From the NCBI GenBank assembly GCA_029259695.1, contig JAJDEQ010000170.1, positions 1-64,000 of the forward strand: a stretch of 64,000 nt of DNA. The letters run 5' to 3'. Below the pieces are notes generated by a model that saw only the letters and a list, made by a program, of their open reading frames with translations, ran no database searches and was not told the DNA's origin. Below are positions 36,460 through 44,497 of this stretch, one piece after another (position 1 is the stretch's first letter; every line of letters begins with the position of its first letter). The position numbers were made by a program, and so were the translations under genes. This DNA comes from Planctomycetota bacterium. Lineage in GTDB: Bacteria; Planctomycetota; B15-G4.

Positions 36460-37179
36460 TCAGTCGCGCTCGATCTCCAGCACCGTCCCGTCCGGCGCCA
36501 CTTCGATCTCGAGCGTCTCGCCGTCCAGGGAGCCGATCAACTCGAACACCGGCCCGCCGGCCTCGAGTTCCATCAGCGCCGCGGTGAGCACCACGCCCGG
36601 TGCGGCCGCCTCGGCAGCGTGGCGCACCAGATCGGGGACGCGTTCCAACGGGATCACCAGCTCCTGGTCGTCATCCTCGACGAGGTCGTCGTCGTCATCA
36701 CCGTCGTCATCACCGTCGTCGTCACCGTCATCATCGTCGTCGTCATGGAGGTTACCCATGACGGCGCCGGTGGGACGGATGCGCACCGATCGGCGTTGTT
36801 CACCGACCCCGCCGACCGCCTCGTACACCACCACGAGCTTGCGCTCGTAGCGAATCTCGCCCTGACCCAGCAGGCCCTCGGCCGTCCCGCGAACCGCCCG
36901 GGACACGGCCGCCGGCGCCAGGTCTTGTTCCAGACCGATGAGGTCGCCGGCTTCGGTGAAGCTCGCCTCGTGCTCGAGGCCCTCCACGTCCCACTCGGCC
37001 TCGTAGACCACGTAACCGTTCTCGGTTTCGCGCTCCAGCTCGGTCAGCTCGTAACCGTCGCGCTGTGCGTCGATCGCCCGCCGCACCACGTCGGGCACCC
37101 CGTCAGCGTTCGCCCCGTCGATCGAGACCAGGCCGACCAGCGCCGCCCCGAGAACCACCAAGACACCGATTGCTCGCAT
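36460..37179 (-). CDS. Exported protein with two PepSY-like domains and a poly-Asp linker
   Basis: A 239-residue protein with a signal peptide ('MRAIGVLVVLGAALVGLVSI'). Residues about 25-90 ('VPDVVRRAIDAQRDGYELTE', 'YEAEWDVEGLEHEASFTEAG') and about 180-239 ('VPDLVRHAAEAAAPGVVLTA', 'LEIEVAPDGTVLEIERD') both look like PepSY/BLIP-type units. Between them lies an Asp-rich linker of Asp runs and single glycines, encoded by GTC/ATC-type triplet repeats at about 36660-36750. Such a tract could bind calcium. It is the last gene of a minus-strand group that begins with a two-component system, so it may be regulated by that system or feed back on it. Confidence 0.8.
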   Translation of the reverse strand: MRAIGVLVVLGAALVGLVSIDGANADGVPDVVRRAIDAQRDGYELTELERETENGYVVYEAEWDVEGLEHEASFTEAGDLIGLEQDLAPAAVSRAVRGTAEGLLGQGEIRYERKLVVVYEAVGGVGEQRRSVRIRPTGAVMGNLHDDDDDDGDDDGDDDGDDDDDLVEDDDQELVIPLERVPDLVRHAAEAAAPGVVLTAALMELEAGGPVFELIGSLDGETLEIEVAPDGTVLEIERD

Positions 37180-37232
37180 CGTCCGTCTCCTCGTTCCTGT
37201 CCCGTGGGCGGGTCGCCGTGGGCGGGTAGAGC

Positions 37233-37997
37233 CTACAGTCCGCCGCCTTCGACCGATTCCTCGATCAAGCTGGTGGCGATGAGCTGGCCGCGTGAATCGG
37301 AGGCCTTCTCCTTCACGGCACCGACGCCGGGCACGACCCAGACGAACTCGGGTCCGTCGTCGTCGTCCTCCTCGTCGTCATCGCTCTCTTCGCGGATCTT
37401 GATCGCCTGGCTGAACTTGCCGGCCGGCACGCGGACCTTGAGGTCCGCCGCCACGACGGTCAGCAGCTCGCTGTTCTCGGGGATCTGCTGTTGATCGAAG
37501 ACGTCTCCGAGCTGCGGTTCGACGGGCATGTACATCGCCGGGCTGTCAGCCGCCAGGATCTCCTGGGGGTCGCTGGGTTCGGTGGGACCGCCCACGAGCC
37601 AGCTGTCGCTCTCGACGCTGACCGGCGCTCCCTCTTCGTACTCGGTGGAGACTTCGCCGAAGTAGCGCACGTTGCCCGCATCGTCCTGGGCCACGTAGTG
37701 GGTCGAGATCTCCACCAGCGTGCCGCGCACGAAGTCCTTCTCCTCGAGCACGCAGCACTCGACCGGCTGGCCGTCGTAGATGAACACGCGCGTCTGCTCG
37801 AGGTGCGTCTCGACGGTCGCGGTGCGCGCGCCTTTGGCACGCCCGCGGAAGATCTTCACCGCGCCCGTCCGGAACGGCGCGAATCGGTTCGTGATGCTGG
37901 TCGGATCGCTGAAGCTCATCTCCGGGTCCGGCGGCGCAGGCACGGCACCCATGAGCAGACATGCGGCAAGGGTCGACACGACGATCTGATTCGACAT
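37233..37997 (-). CDS. Secreted protein of unknown function
   Basis: A 254-residue protein. The ATG at 37995-37997 has GGAGGAGG about 9 bases upstream and begins a signal-like segment ('MSNQIVVSTLAACLLMGAVP'). The rest has the look of a globular beta-rich protein ('TRVFIYDGQPVECCVLEEKD', 'LLTVVAADLKVRVPAGKFSQ', 'EFVWVVPGVGAVKEKASDSR'). An acidic stretch 'ESDDDEEDDDDGPE' recalls the neighbour's poly-Asp tract. I do not recognise the family with certainty. It lies 56 bp after the histidine kinase gene and 53 bp before the PepSY-like gene, all on one strand, so co-transcription is likely. Confidence 0.75.
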   Translation of the reverse strand: MSNQIVVSTLAACLLMGAVPAPPDPEMSFSDPTSITNRFAPFRTGAVKIFRGRAKGARTATVETHLEQTRVFIYDGQPVECCVLEEKDFVRGTLVEISTHYVAQDDAGNVRYFGEVSTEYEEGAPVSVESDSWLVGGPTEPSDPQEILAADSPAMYMPVEPQLGDVFDQQQIPENSELLTVVAADLKVRVPAGKFSQAIKIREESDDDEEDDDDGPEFVWVVPGVGAVKEKASDSRGQLIATSLIEESVEGGGL

Positions 37998-38053
37998 CAC
38001 TAGGCCTCCTCCAATTGGATACCAGAGCCTACCCCGGTGTCCTGACCCCAAGA

Positions 38054-39553
38054 TTACCGCGAGGTGACGCGGCCGGCAGGAACAGCGCTCCGCTGCCCGT
38101 TTCCGGCGCGAACAGGCGTCTCCGTCATCGCGTCGGGGATCATGATCGAGGCCACGAACTCCCGTCCTTCGAGGGCGAAAGCGGCCCGATAGCCGAGCAC
38201 CTCGGCCATCGAGGCCACGAGCGTGAGCCCCAGCCCGCTGTGCTCGGCGTCGCTGCGGGCGGTGTCCTTGCGCCAGAACGGCTCGCTCACGTGGGCCATG
38301 TCCTGGGCGGTCAGATCGTCGGTGCCGTTGCGTACACACAGCGTCACACGGTCGTCGTCGCGGATCAGCTCCACCTGGATCGCGCCCGGTGCCGCGAAGC
38401 TCGCCGCGTTGCCCAGCAGGTTGCGCACGATGATCTCGAGCAGCCCGCGGTCCGACTCGAGCACGGCGTCGTCGGGGACCGTATCGATGAGCTCGACACC
38501 TCGCTGTGCCGCGCGTTTCTCATAGGGTTTCCACTGCTCGGCGATCACGGACGCCAGCCGGACCGGCTCGATCTCCGGCTCGGCCTGTCCGGCTTCCAGC
38601 CGGCAGTAGCGCGTCACGGCTTCCACGGCCTTGCTCATGCGCACGGCCACGTCATTGGCCGTCGCCACGACCTCGTCGACCAGTTCGCCATCCTCGGGCC
38701 AGCGGCGCGCGATGTCGGACGCGCTGCGCAGCTCGGCGATGGGCGTGCGCAACTCGTGAGCCATGGCCGCCGTCATGCGCCGTTCCTTGGCGAACGAAGC
38801 CTCGAGGCGCGTCAGCAACGCGTTGAGCTTGGCGCTCACGGGCTGCAGTTCCGCGGGCACGTCGTCGCTCACCCGGCGCGAGAGCGACGCGGCGTCGATG
38901 CGCCCGACATCGTCCGTCAGGCGAGCCAGCGGCCCCAGCCCGCGACGCACGCTGAAGGTCACGCTCCAGCCGATGAGCAGCAGCGCCACCACCCCGGCAA
39001 ACGCCAGGCCGGTTCCGAGCGCCGCCAGGCGCGCATCGAGGTCCGCACGGGATGTCGCCACCACGACGGTGATCAACAGGGCATCGCTGGTCACCGCGAG
39101 CGTCTCGTCGTCGGGGCCGTCCTCGTCGTCCTCCGGTTCGTCGTTCAGGACGGGCATGATCACACCGACGGCGCGGCCGGGGCGACCATCGGCCAGCGGC
39201 ATGTCCCACGCCTCGGGGTCGTCCATCGGTCCCGCGCGACGCGGGAGCAGCGCCTCACCGAGGCTGGGCGAGCGGGCGCTCTCGGGCAGGTCCCCCAGCC
39301 ACAGGGTGAAGTACTGGGCGTCCTCGCCGCCCTCGAACTCGGGCATCGCCTCGGCCGGGTAGTCGAACTCGACGTAGATGCCCTCGCGCTCCACGAGCCC
39401 GCCGAGCACGCGTGCCTTCGCACCCAGGCCGGCGTCGAACTGCGATACGAGCGCATCGCTCACGCTCGCGTGCAGGATGAACGCGGCCACCGCGAAGGCC
39501 AGGCCGCTTCCGGTGAGCAGCGACAACGTGAGGCGACGGCGGATCGAGGTCAC
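38054..39553 (-). CDS. Membrane sensor histidine kinase
   Basis: A 499-residue kinase. TM1 is at about 10-30 and TM2 at about 181-202, enclosing an exported sensor region of some 150 residues that contains an acidic stretch ('DEPEDDEDGPDDE'). Next come a HAMP domain, the H-box 'MTAAMAHELRTPIAELRSAS' (His266), the N-box 'IIVRNLLGNAASFAAPG' and the G-box 'EHSGLGLTLVASMAE'. The GTG start overlaps the regulator's stop by 4 bases. The sensor segment and the two downstream exported proteins are all acidic, so a divalent-cation cue is an attractive guess. Confidence 0.93.
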   Translation of the reverse strand: MTSIRRRLTLSLLTGSGLAFAVAAFILHASVSDALVSQFDAGLGAKARVLGGLVEREGIYVEFDYPAEAMPEFEGGEDAQYFTLWLGDLPESARSPSLGEALLPRRAGPMDDPEAWDMPLADGRPGRAVGVIMPVLNDEPEDDEDGPDDETLAVTSDALLITVVVATSRADLDARLAALGTGLAFAGVVALLLIGWSVTFSVRRGLGPLARLTDDVGRIDAASLSRRVSDDVPAELQPVSAKLNALLTRLEASFAKERRMTAAMAHELRTPIAELRSASDIARRWPEDGELVDEVVATANDVAVRMSKAVEAVTRYCRLEAGQAEPEIEPVRLASVIAEQWKPYEKRAAQRGVELIDTVPDDAVLESDRGLLEIIVRNLLGNAASFAAPGAIQVELIRDDDRVTLCVRNGTDDLTAQDMAHVSEPFWRKDTARSDAEHSGLGLTLVASMAEVLGYRAAFALEGREFVASIMIPDAMTETPVRAGNGQRSAVPAGRVTSR

Positions 39554-40227
39554 GAGAGTGCCTCCGCCAGCACGTAGCCCAGTCCGCGGCGGGTATGGAT
39601 CAGTCTCGACTCGCCCTCGCTCTCGAGCTTGTCGCGCAGGGCGCAGATGGTGGAGGCCACCACGTTGCTGAGCGGCAACGTCTCCTCGTCGTACAGGTGA
39701 TCCTCGATCTCGATGCGTGAGACGATCTCTCCGCGACGCGACGCGAGGTACTTGAGCAGGGAATACTCGCGGCGCGAGAGATCGAGGCCGCGTTCGCCGC
39801 GACGTACGAGCCGCGCGGCTGTGTCGATCTCCAGGTCACCCACGCACACGACGGGCGTGGCCTGCCCGCGCACGCGACGGCCCAGGGCGTCGACCCGGGC
39901 AGCGAGTTCCTCGAACGCGAAGGGCTTCACCAGGTAGTCGTCGGCCCCGCGCTGCAGACCACCCACGCGGTCTTCCACCGCATCCTTCGCCGTGAGCAGC
40001 AGCACGTGCGTGTCGTCGCCGTCCGCGCGCAACTCACCCAGGATCGAGAGCCCGTCCATGCCCGGCAACATGATGTCCAGGATGAGCAGGTCGTAGGGAT
40101 TGAGTCTCGCGTAGGACAGACCCTTGAGGCCTTCGTGCACCACGTCCACGGCGTGGCCCAGCTTGCGCAAGCCGGTACGTACCGACTGCGCCAGGCGGAT
40201 GCTGTCTTCGACAAGGAGGATGCGCAT
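39550..40227 (-). CDS. OmpR-type response regulator
   Basis: A 225-residue regulator. The ATG at 40225-40227 follows a GGAG ribosome site. The receiver domain has 'MRILLVEDSIRLAQSVRTGL', the phosphorylation site Asp51 in 'LLILDIMLPGMDGL', 'VLLLTAKDAVEDRVGGLQRG' and the 'VKPF' lysine. The C-terminal winged helix has 'LSRREYSLLKYLASRRGEIV' and 'SNVVASTICALRDKLESEGE', ending 'IHTRRGLGYVLAEA'. It is the first gene of the operon with the histidine kinase and the two exported acidic proteins, which are its most likely targets. Confidence 0.95.
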   Translation of the reverse strand: MRILLVEDSIRLAQSVRTGLRKLGHAVDVVHEGLKGLSYARLNPYDLLILDIMLPGMDGLSILGELRADGDDTHVLLLTAKDAVEDRVGGLQRGADDYLVKPFAFEELAARVDALGRRVRGQATPVVCVGDLEIDTAARLVRRGERGLDLSRREYSLLKYLASRRGEIVSRIEIEDHLYDEETLPLSNVVASTICALRDKLESEGESRLIHTRRGLGYVLAEALS

Positions 40228-40247
40228 GGCCACTCCGTTCACACTGG

Positions 40248-40276
40248 AAACTACGCGTCAATCGGCCATGTCGCAA
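40248..40276 (-). promoter_or_regulatory. Candidate promoter of the two-component operon
   Basis: On the minus strand TTGCGA (40276-40271) is followed after 17 bases by TAGTTT (40253-40248), about 20 bases before the regulator's ATG. It lies in a locally lower-GC segment. It fits a sigma-70-type promoter only moderately. Confidence 0.35.
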
Positions 40277-40455
40277 CGTGTGGTCCACCCGCAACACGGC
40301 CCCATCACCCTCGCGTAATGTCACCTGTGCCCCCCCCTGTGAAGTGAATGCGCCGCCAGGCACGGGTTTCGGGCCTCGACCGCGATCATGGGGGAGGCCC
40401 CGTGACAGGGTCAGGAAGAGGAGCTGGTGCTCGTGGCAGGCTCGCTCGTCGTGGA

Positions 40456-42918
40456 CTACCCCCCGGGCACGAACGCCGACACGGCGTCGATCACCATGAT
40501 CGCGCTCTGCGTGCGCGGATGGTCGGGTCCGAACTGGGCCGCCAGCCGCGCACGAGCCTCGCGCGCCTGGGTCAGGGCTTCGGCGAAGCGGCCCGCGCCG
40601 ACCAGCGCATGGGCCCACGACGCGCGCGTCTGGGCGGTGAGCCAGTGGCTCTCGCCCAGCGTGACCGACATGTCGTCCACGAGTTGCTCGAAGCCGGCGC
40701 AGGCCTCGTCGTAGCGCTTGCCCTCGCGCAGCGCAGCCCAGTAGCCCATGCGCGCGGTGAGCGTGTCCAGGGCTTCGGGCCCGAACAGCTCGGTGCGCCG
40801 GAGCGTCAGCGCACGGTAGCGCTCGGCGGCCGCAAGCGGTTCCCCGAGCGCGACCTCCAACCCGGCCAGGTTGCTCTCGATCGTGAGCGTGGCCGGGTGC
40901 GACGGTCCGAGCCATTCGTCGGCGATCGTGGCCGCCCGACGCAGGTAGGGCACGGCCTCGGCGTCGCGGTTCAGGTCCTGGTAGCTGACGGCGAGGTTGT
41001 TGTTGAGCTCGAGCAGGATCATGTGCGGCGGTTCATCGGCAGCGTCGGCGATGGCCAGGCCCCGGCGCAGCATGTCCATCGCCAGCTCGAACTCGCCGCG
41101 CTGCTCGTGGGCCGTCGAGAGGTGGCTGAGCGTGCCGGCGATCACGGGGTCGTTGCCTTCGAGCAATCGGCGCTGCCCTTCGAGCGCCTCGTTCAGCGCG
41201 GCGATCGCGTCGTCGTTGCGATCGAGTTCGATCAGCGCCACGCCGTACTCGGCGAGGGCGGTGTAGAGATCGAAGTCGGCCGCTCCGAGGACCCCCCGCG
41301 CCCGGGGGATGAGCTGCTCCCAGACCTCGACGGCGTCGGCCGATCGCTGCCGTCGCACCAACACGCTGGCCGCGGCGATCTCGGAGCGGATCGTGTCGGC
41401 CGCGTCCGGTCCGGCCTCCGCCCGGCGCAGGGCCACCGCGGCGGTGAGGTGCTCGTCGGCCCGGTCCCAGGCGCCCAGTTCGGTGTAGGCCCGCCCGAGC
41501 GCGTGGTGCACCGCCGCGGCGATCTGCGGTCGTTCGGCGAAGCGCTGGTCGACCCGTGCGCTCGCCTGATCGAGCAGGTCCAGGGCGGTCACGTCCACGC
41601 CGTTGTGGAACGGTGATGCGGCCGCCAGCAGGTCGTCGGTGAGGAAGCGGTTGATCTCCGCCTGCGCCTCTCGTTGCAGGTCCGCTTCCCGCTGTTGATG
41701 CTCCGCTTCCCGCGTCTGCATCCGGGCCTGCTCCTGTCCCGCGAGCGCAGCCTGCTGACCGAGGCGCGCTTCACGCAGCCCGAAGGCGAGGCCGGCCAGA
41801 CCGAGCACGAGGCCCAGCAACAGCAAGCCCATGCCGCTCGCCAGCGCCCGGTGCCTGCGCACGAAGCGCGACGTGCGGTAGGCCATGGTGGCCGGCCGGG
41901 CCAGCACCGGTTCGCTGCGCAACAGGCGGCGCAGGTCATCCGCGAAGGCGGCGGCCGTGGGGTAGCGACGCTCGGGCGACTTCTCCAGCGCCTTGCCCAG
42001 GATGCTGTCGAGATCGGTCAGCAGGGCCCGCGGTGCAGCGAGGTGCCCACTGCGGCTGGCCGGCGCCGGGACGTCTTCGCGCACGCGCATGATGCACTCG
42101 AGCGGATCGGCGCCCATCTCCAGCGGCGGGCGACCGGCGACCAGTTCGTACAGCAGCGCACCGAGCGCGTACACGTCGGCGCGCGTGTCGACGTCGCGCC
42201 CACCGGTCTGCTCCGGGGCCATGTAGGCGGGCGTCCCCAGCACCAGTCCGGGCGCCGTCAGCGCGGGTGTGCCCTCGTTCGACACCGCGCGCGAGATGCC
42301 GAAGTCGAGCACGCGCGGCGCGGGCCGGCCGTCCACCTCGGCCACCAGCACGTTCGACGGCTTCAGGTCCCGATGGATCACGCCACGCTGGTGCACGTGT
42401 TGCACCGCTTCGGCCACGTCGATCACCAGGTGCACGCGCTCGCGCAGCGCGACCGCTCGCTGCTCGCACCAGGCGGTGAGCGGTACGCCCTCCACGTAGT
42501 CCATCACGAGGTAAGGAAGGCCGTCCGGGGTGCGCCCGGCGTCCAGCACGCGGGCGACGTTGGGGTGATCGACGAGTTCGAGCGCCGCACGCTCCACTTC
42601 GAACCGCGCTGCGAGCTCGGGGCTCACGGCGGCCTGGGGCACGACCTTGACGGCGACCCGGCGGCGCACCGGTTCGTCCTGCTCGGCCAGGAACACCTGC
42701 CCGCTGCCACCCCGACCGATGCACTCGATGATGCGGTACGGGCCGATGCGCTCCCGTGTGACCACAGGGGCCTCGTCGTGGGCCAGCAGCGAAGCGACCT
42801 CGTCGCGCAGGGCGGTGTCGTCCAGGGCGGCGAGCGCGGCGGCCCGCTCGTCACGGTCTCGCTCGCGCAGGTCGAGGAAGAGCTCGCTCGCCCGGGCGTG
42901 GAGCTCGGCGCCGCTCAC
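40456..42918 (-). CDS. Transmembrane Ser/Thr protein kinase with TPR domain
   Basis: An 820-residue kinase starting at GTG 42916-42918, in a GTGA overlap with the upstream sigma gene. A 60-residue helical leader precedes the kinase domain: glycine loop GRGGSG (68-73), ATP lysine 91, HRDLKPSN (182-189), DFG (205-207) and 'TPAYMAPEQTGGRDVDTRAD'. A membrane helix at about 359-381 is followed by a coiled coil ('EQARMQTREAEHQQREADLQ') and TPR repeats ('VHHALGRAYTELGAWDRADE', 'NNLAVSYQDLNRDAEAVPYL'). The tight coupling to the ECF sigma gene makes this the clearest sigma/kinase pair in the window. Confidence 0.92.
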   Translation of the reverse strand: MSGAELHARASELFLDLRERDRDERAAALAALDDTALRDEVASLLAHDEAPVVTRERIGPYRIIECIGRGGSGQVFLAEQDEPVRRRVAVKVVPQAAVSPELAARFEVERAALELVDHPNVARVLDAGRTPDGLPYLVMDYVEGVPLTAWCEQRAVALRERVHLVIDVAEAVQHVHQRGVIHRDLKPSNVLVAEVDGRPAPRVLDFGISRAVSNEGTPALTAPGLVLGTPAYMAPEQTGGRDVDTRADVYALGALLYELVAGRPPLEMGADPLECIMRVREDVPAPASRSGHLAAPRALLTDLDSILGKALEKSPERRYPTAAAFADDLRRLLRSEPVLARPATMAYRTSRFVRRHRALASGMGLLLLGLVLGLAGLAFGLREARLGQQAALAGQEQARMQTREAEHQQREADLQREAQAEINRFLTDDLLAAASPFHNGVDVTALDLLDQASARVDQRFAERPQIAAAVHHALGRAYTELGAWDRADEHLTAAVALRRAEAGPDAADTIRSEIAAASVLVRRQRSADAVEVWEQLIPRARGVLGAADFDLYTALAEYGVALIELDRNDDAIAALNEALEGQRRLLEGNDPVIAGTLSHLSTAHEQRGEFELAMDMLRRGLAIADAADEPPHMILLELNNNLAVSYQDLNRDAEAVPYLRRAATIADEWLGPSHPATLTIESNLAGLEVALGEPLAAAERYRALTLRRTELFGPEALDTLTARMGYWAALREGKRYDEACAGFEQLVDDMSVTLGESHWLTAQTRASWAHALVGAGRFAEALTQAREARARLAAQFGPDHPRTQSAIMVIDAVSAFVPGG

Positions 42919-43430
42919 GCGGCGAGTTCGCGCCGCAGCCAGGCGCGCGCCACGGTCCAGTCGCCCTCCACCGTGCGTTTCGACACGCCCAGGGCGTCGG
43001 CCACCTGGCTCATGCTCAGGCCGCCGAAGATGCGCAGGGTGACGACCTCGGCCTGCCGTTCGTGCAACGCGCGCAGGCGTTCGAGCGCCGCGTGCACGGC
43101 GTCGAAGTCCACCAGCGTCTCGGTGGGTGAGAGCAGGTCGGGAGCGAGCTCGAGCCGCACCGCGTTCCCGCCCCGCTTGGCCGCCCGTTTGCGCCGATGG
43201 TGATCGACCAGCACCTGACGCAGGACGCGCGCACCGAGCGCCAGTCGATCGGGCGCCGGCGTGTCCGGCAAGGGCGACGTCGTCATCAACCGCAGGCACG
43301 CCTCGTTCACCAACGCGGTCGGCTGCAGCGTGTGGTCGGAGCGCTCCGACGCGAACATGCGTGCGGCGACATCGCGCAGCTCGCCGTAGAAACGCTCGGT
43401 CAGGGCGGAATCGTCGTCCACGAACGGCAT
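42915..43430 (-). CDS. ECF sigma factor (TIGR02999-like), coupled to the kinase gene
   Basis: A 171-residue factor. 'YGELRDVAARMFASERSDHTLQPTALVNEACLRL' covers sigma-2, with the group's HTLQPTAL motif. 'ALGARVLRQVLVDHHRRKRA' follows, and 'TLRIFGGLSMSQVADALGVS' with 'KRTVEGDWTVARAWLRREL' form sigma-4. It resembles the factor at 4168-4728 more than the one at 32637-33266. It shares 4 bases with the kinase gene downstream, so both proteins should be made in fixed proportion. Confidence 0.9.
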   Translation of the reverse strand: MPFVDDDSALTERFYGELRDVAARMFASERSDHTLQPTALVNEACLRLMTTSPLPDTPAPDRLALGARVLRQVLVDHHRRKRAAKRGGNAVRLELAPDLLSPTETLVDFDAVHAALERLRALHERQAEVVTLRIFGGLSMSQVADALGVSKRTVEGDWTVARAWLRRELAA

Positions 43431-43524
43431 CGTACGCGACCCCGATCGACAGCGCGATCGGACGCGCCATCGGAGGACGCGCCATCGGAGAGAGGCCGCG
43501 TCGGAGACCCCGCGCCGGACGCCC

Positions 43525-43902
43525 TCACCGGGGCGCTTGCTTCACGAAGACGTAGGGACCGGCCTCGGCGCCTCAGACCTGTTTGCCGTTCGCATCGAAG
43601 CTCGCCGGGCGACGGCGGGCGACGGCGGGCGACGGCGAAATCGAGCGGGTCGCCGGGCAGTTCGAACACGTCGCTGCGCGGCCCGGTGCCCGTGTCCACG
43701 AGGTGGTCGACGCGCTGGCGGTAGGGGCGTTCGAGCGCACTCGCAGCAGCCTGTTCGACGGAGAGCCAGCACCCGTCGGCGCGCTCGGTCCAGATCGGCT
43801 GCATGAACAAGCGGATGTCGAAGTCGTCGTCCGGCTCCGCGGCTGCCTGGGTTGCGCTCGAGAAGGAGCCGGTCATCCACACGGCGAGCCGCGACGCCTG
43901 CG
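43525..43902 (-). pseudogene. Decayed CpcT/CpeT-family gene
   Basis: On the minus strand, 43902-43640 encodes 'SRLAVWMTGSFSSATQAAAE', 'PDDDFDIRLFMQPIWTERAD', 'GCWLSVEQAAASALERPYRQ' and 'ELPGDPLDFAVARR'. This is the N-terminal half of the CpcT/CpeT (DUF1001) family, whose bacterial members include bilin lyase-like proteins of unknown role. The middle third is missing. Across a shifted frame and a 10-bp repeat, the C terminus resumes as 'SFDANGKQV' and then 'GAEAGPYVFVKQAPR' before a stop at 43525. The two parts are split by a TGA (43573-43575) where the family has Trp (QVWGA). So a deletion, a frameshift and a nonsense change are all visible. No clear start remains. Confidence 0.8.
43607..43637. 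repeat. 10-bp tandem repeat at the deletion joint of the pseudogene
   Basis: GGGCGACGGC occurs three times in a row, exactly where the CpcT-like reading frame jumps from its N-terminal half to its C-terminal tail. Slippage or recombination at short direct repeats would explain the internal deletion. Confidence 0.8.
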
Positions 43903-44235
43903 AACGCCGGCGCGCGCGCCTCCCGGTGCTCAACCCCGTGCCCGTTGCCGTGCGCGATGGACAAGCGAGACGCGACCGCCCCGTGCCGTCGTCTCGATGC
44001 CGGCGCAGGGCGCACATGGCTGGCGTCGCGGAACGCACGACGGCTCGCCCGCGAGTCCGCCGTCGTTCTCCACACACCGCAAACAACACCACCGTCACGC
44101 GCCGACTTCCTGTTTGGAAGACGCGCTCACGCGCCTGTGGAGAACTCACAGAGCGGCAGAACGAACCATTCTGGAACGGTGGTCGAAGACAACCGGCTAC
44201 GCACATTTCCACCTGCAATCGGACTGAAGAGTTCG

Positions 44236-44264
44236 TTGCCGATTTGCGGGGCCACGCTTACCTT
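44236..44264 (+). promoter_or_regulatory. Candidate promoter of the large surface protein gene
   Basis: TTGCCG (44236-44241), 17 bases, then TACCTT (44259-44264), in one of the lowest-GC stretches of the window (about 44090-44290). It would give a leader of roughly 225 bases. Confidence 0.4.
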
Positions 44265-44271
44265 GCGACCT

Positions 44272-44497
44272 GTTCAGGAAAGGTCCGGGGAAGGTTCCCC
44301 ACGTGCGGTGTTGTCGGGCAACACGTGCCACCCAGCTGCCGGGTGCGCATGTGGACAACGACGAAGTGCGTGGGGGCATTGTCGGGCACCCCTGGAGGAC
44401 TCGTCTGGTCGATCCTCCGTCTCCCCCACGTTCCGAGGTCCTCCTCGGGCGGGGAGTGGTGGAACCAGGCGGAAACAACTGGGTAAGGAGATACCAA
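44272..44497 (+). promoter_or_regulatory. Probable long 5' leader of the surface protein gene
   Basis: No gene is supported here. The stretch contains local hairpins (GGGGAAGGTTCCCC; GTTGTCGGGCAACACG; GAGGACT pairing with AGGTCCTC) and ends in a strong ribosome site, TAAGGAGATACCA, 8 bases before a TTG start. I cannot match it to a known riboswitch. Confidence 0.4.

Noticed and set aside
36660-36750. Triplet repeat array as a non-coding microsatellite
   Set aside because: It is in frame inside the PepSY-like gene and encodes the Asp/Gly linker, so it is part of a coding region.
43583-44486. Plus-strand reading frames of 214 and 227 codons across the region after the third sigma gene
   Set aside because: Their translations have no recognisable domain, and the minus strand shows a clear remnant of the CpcT/CpeT family in the same place.
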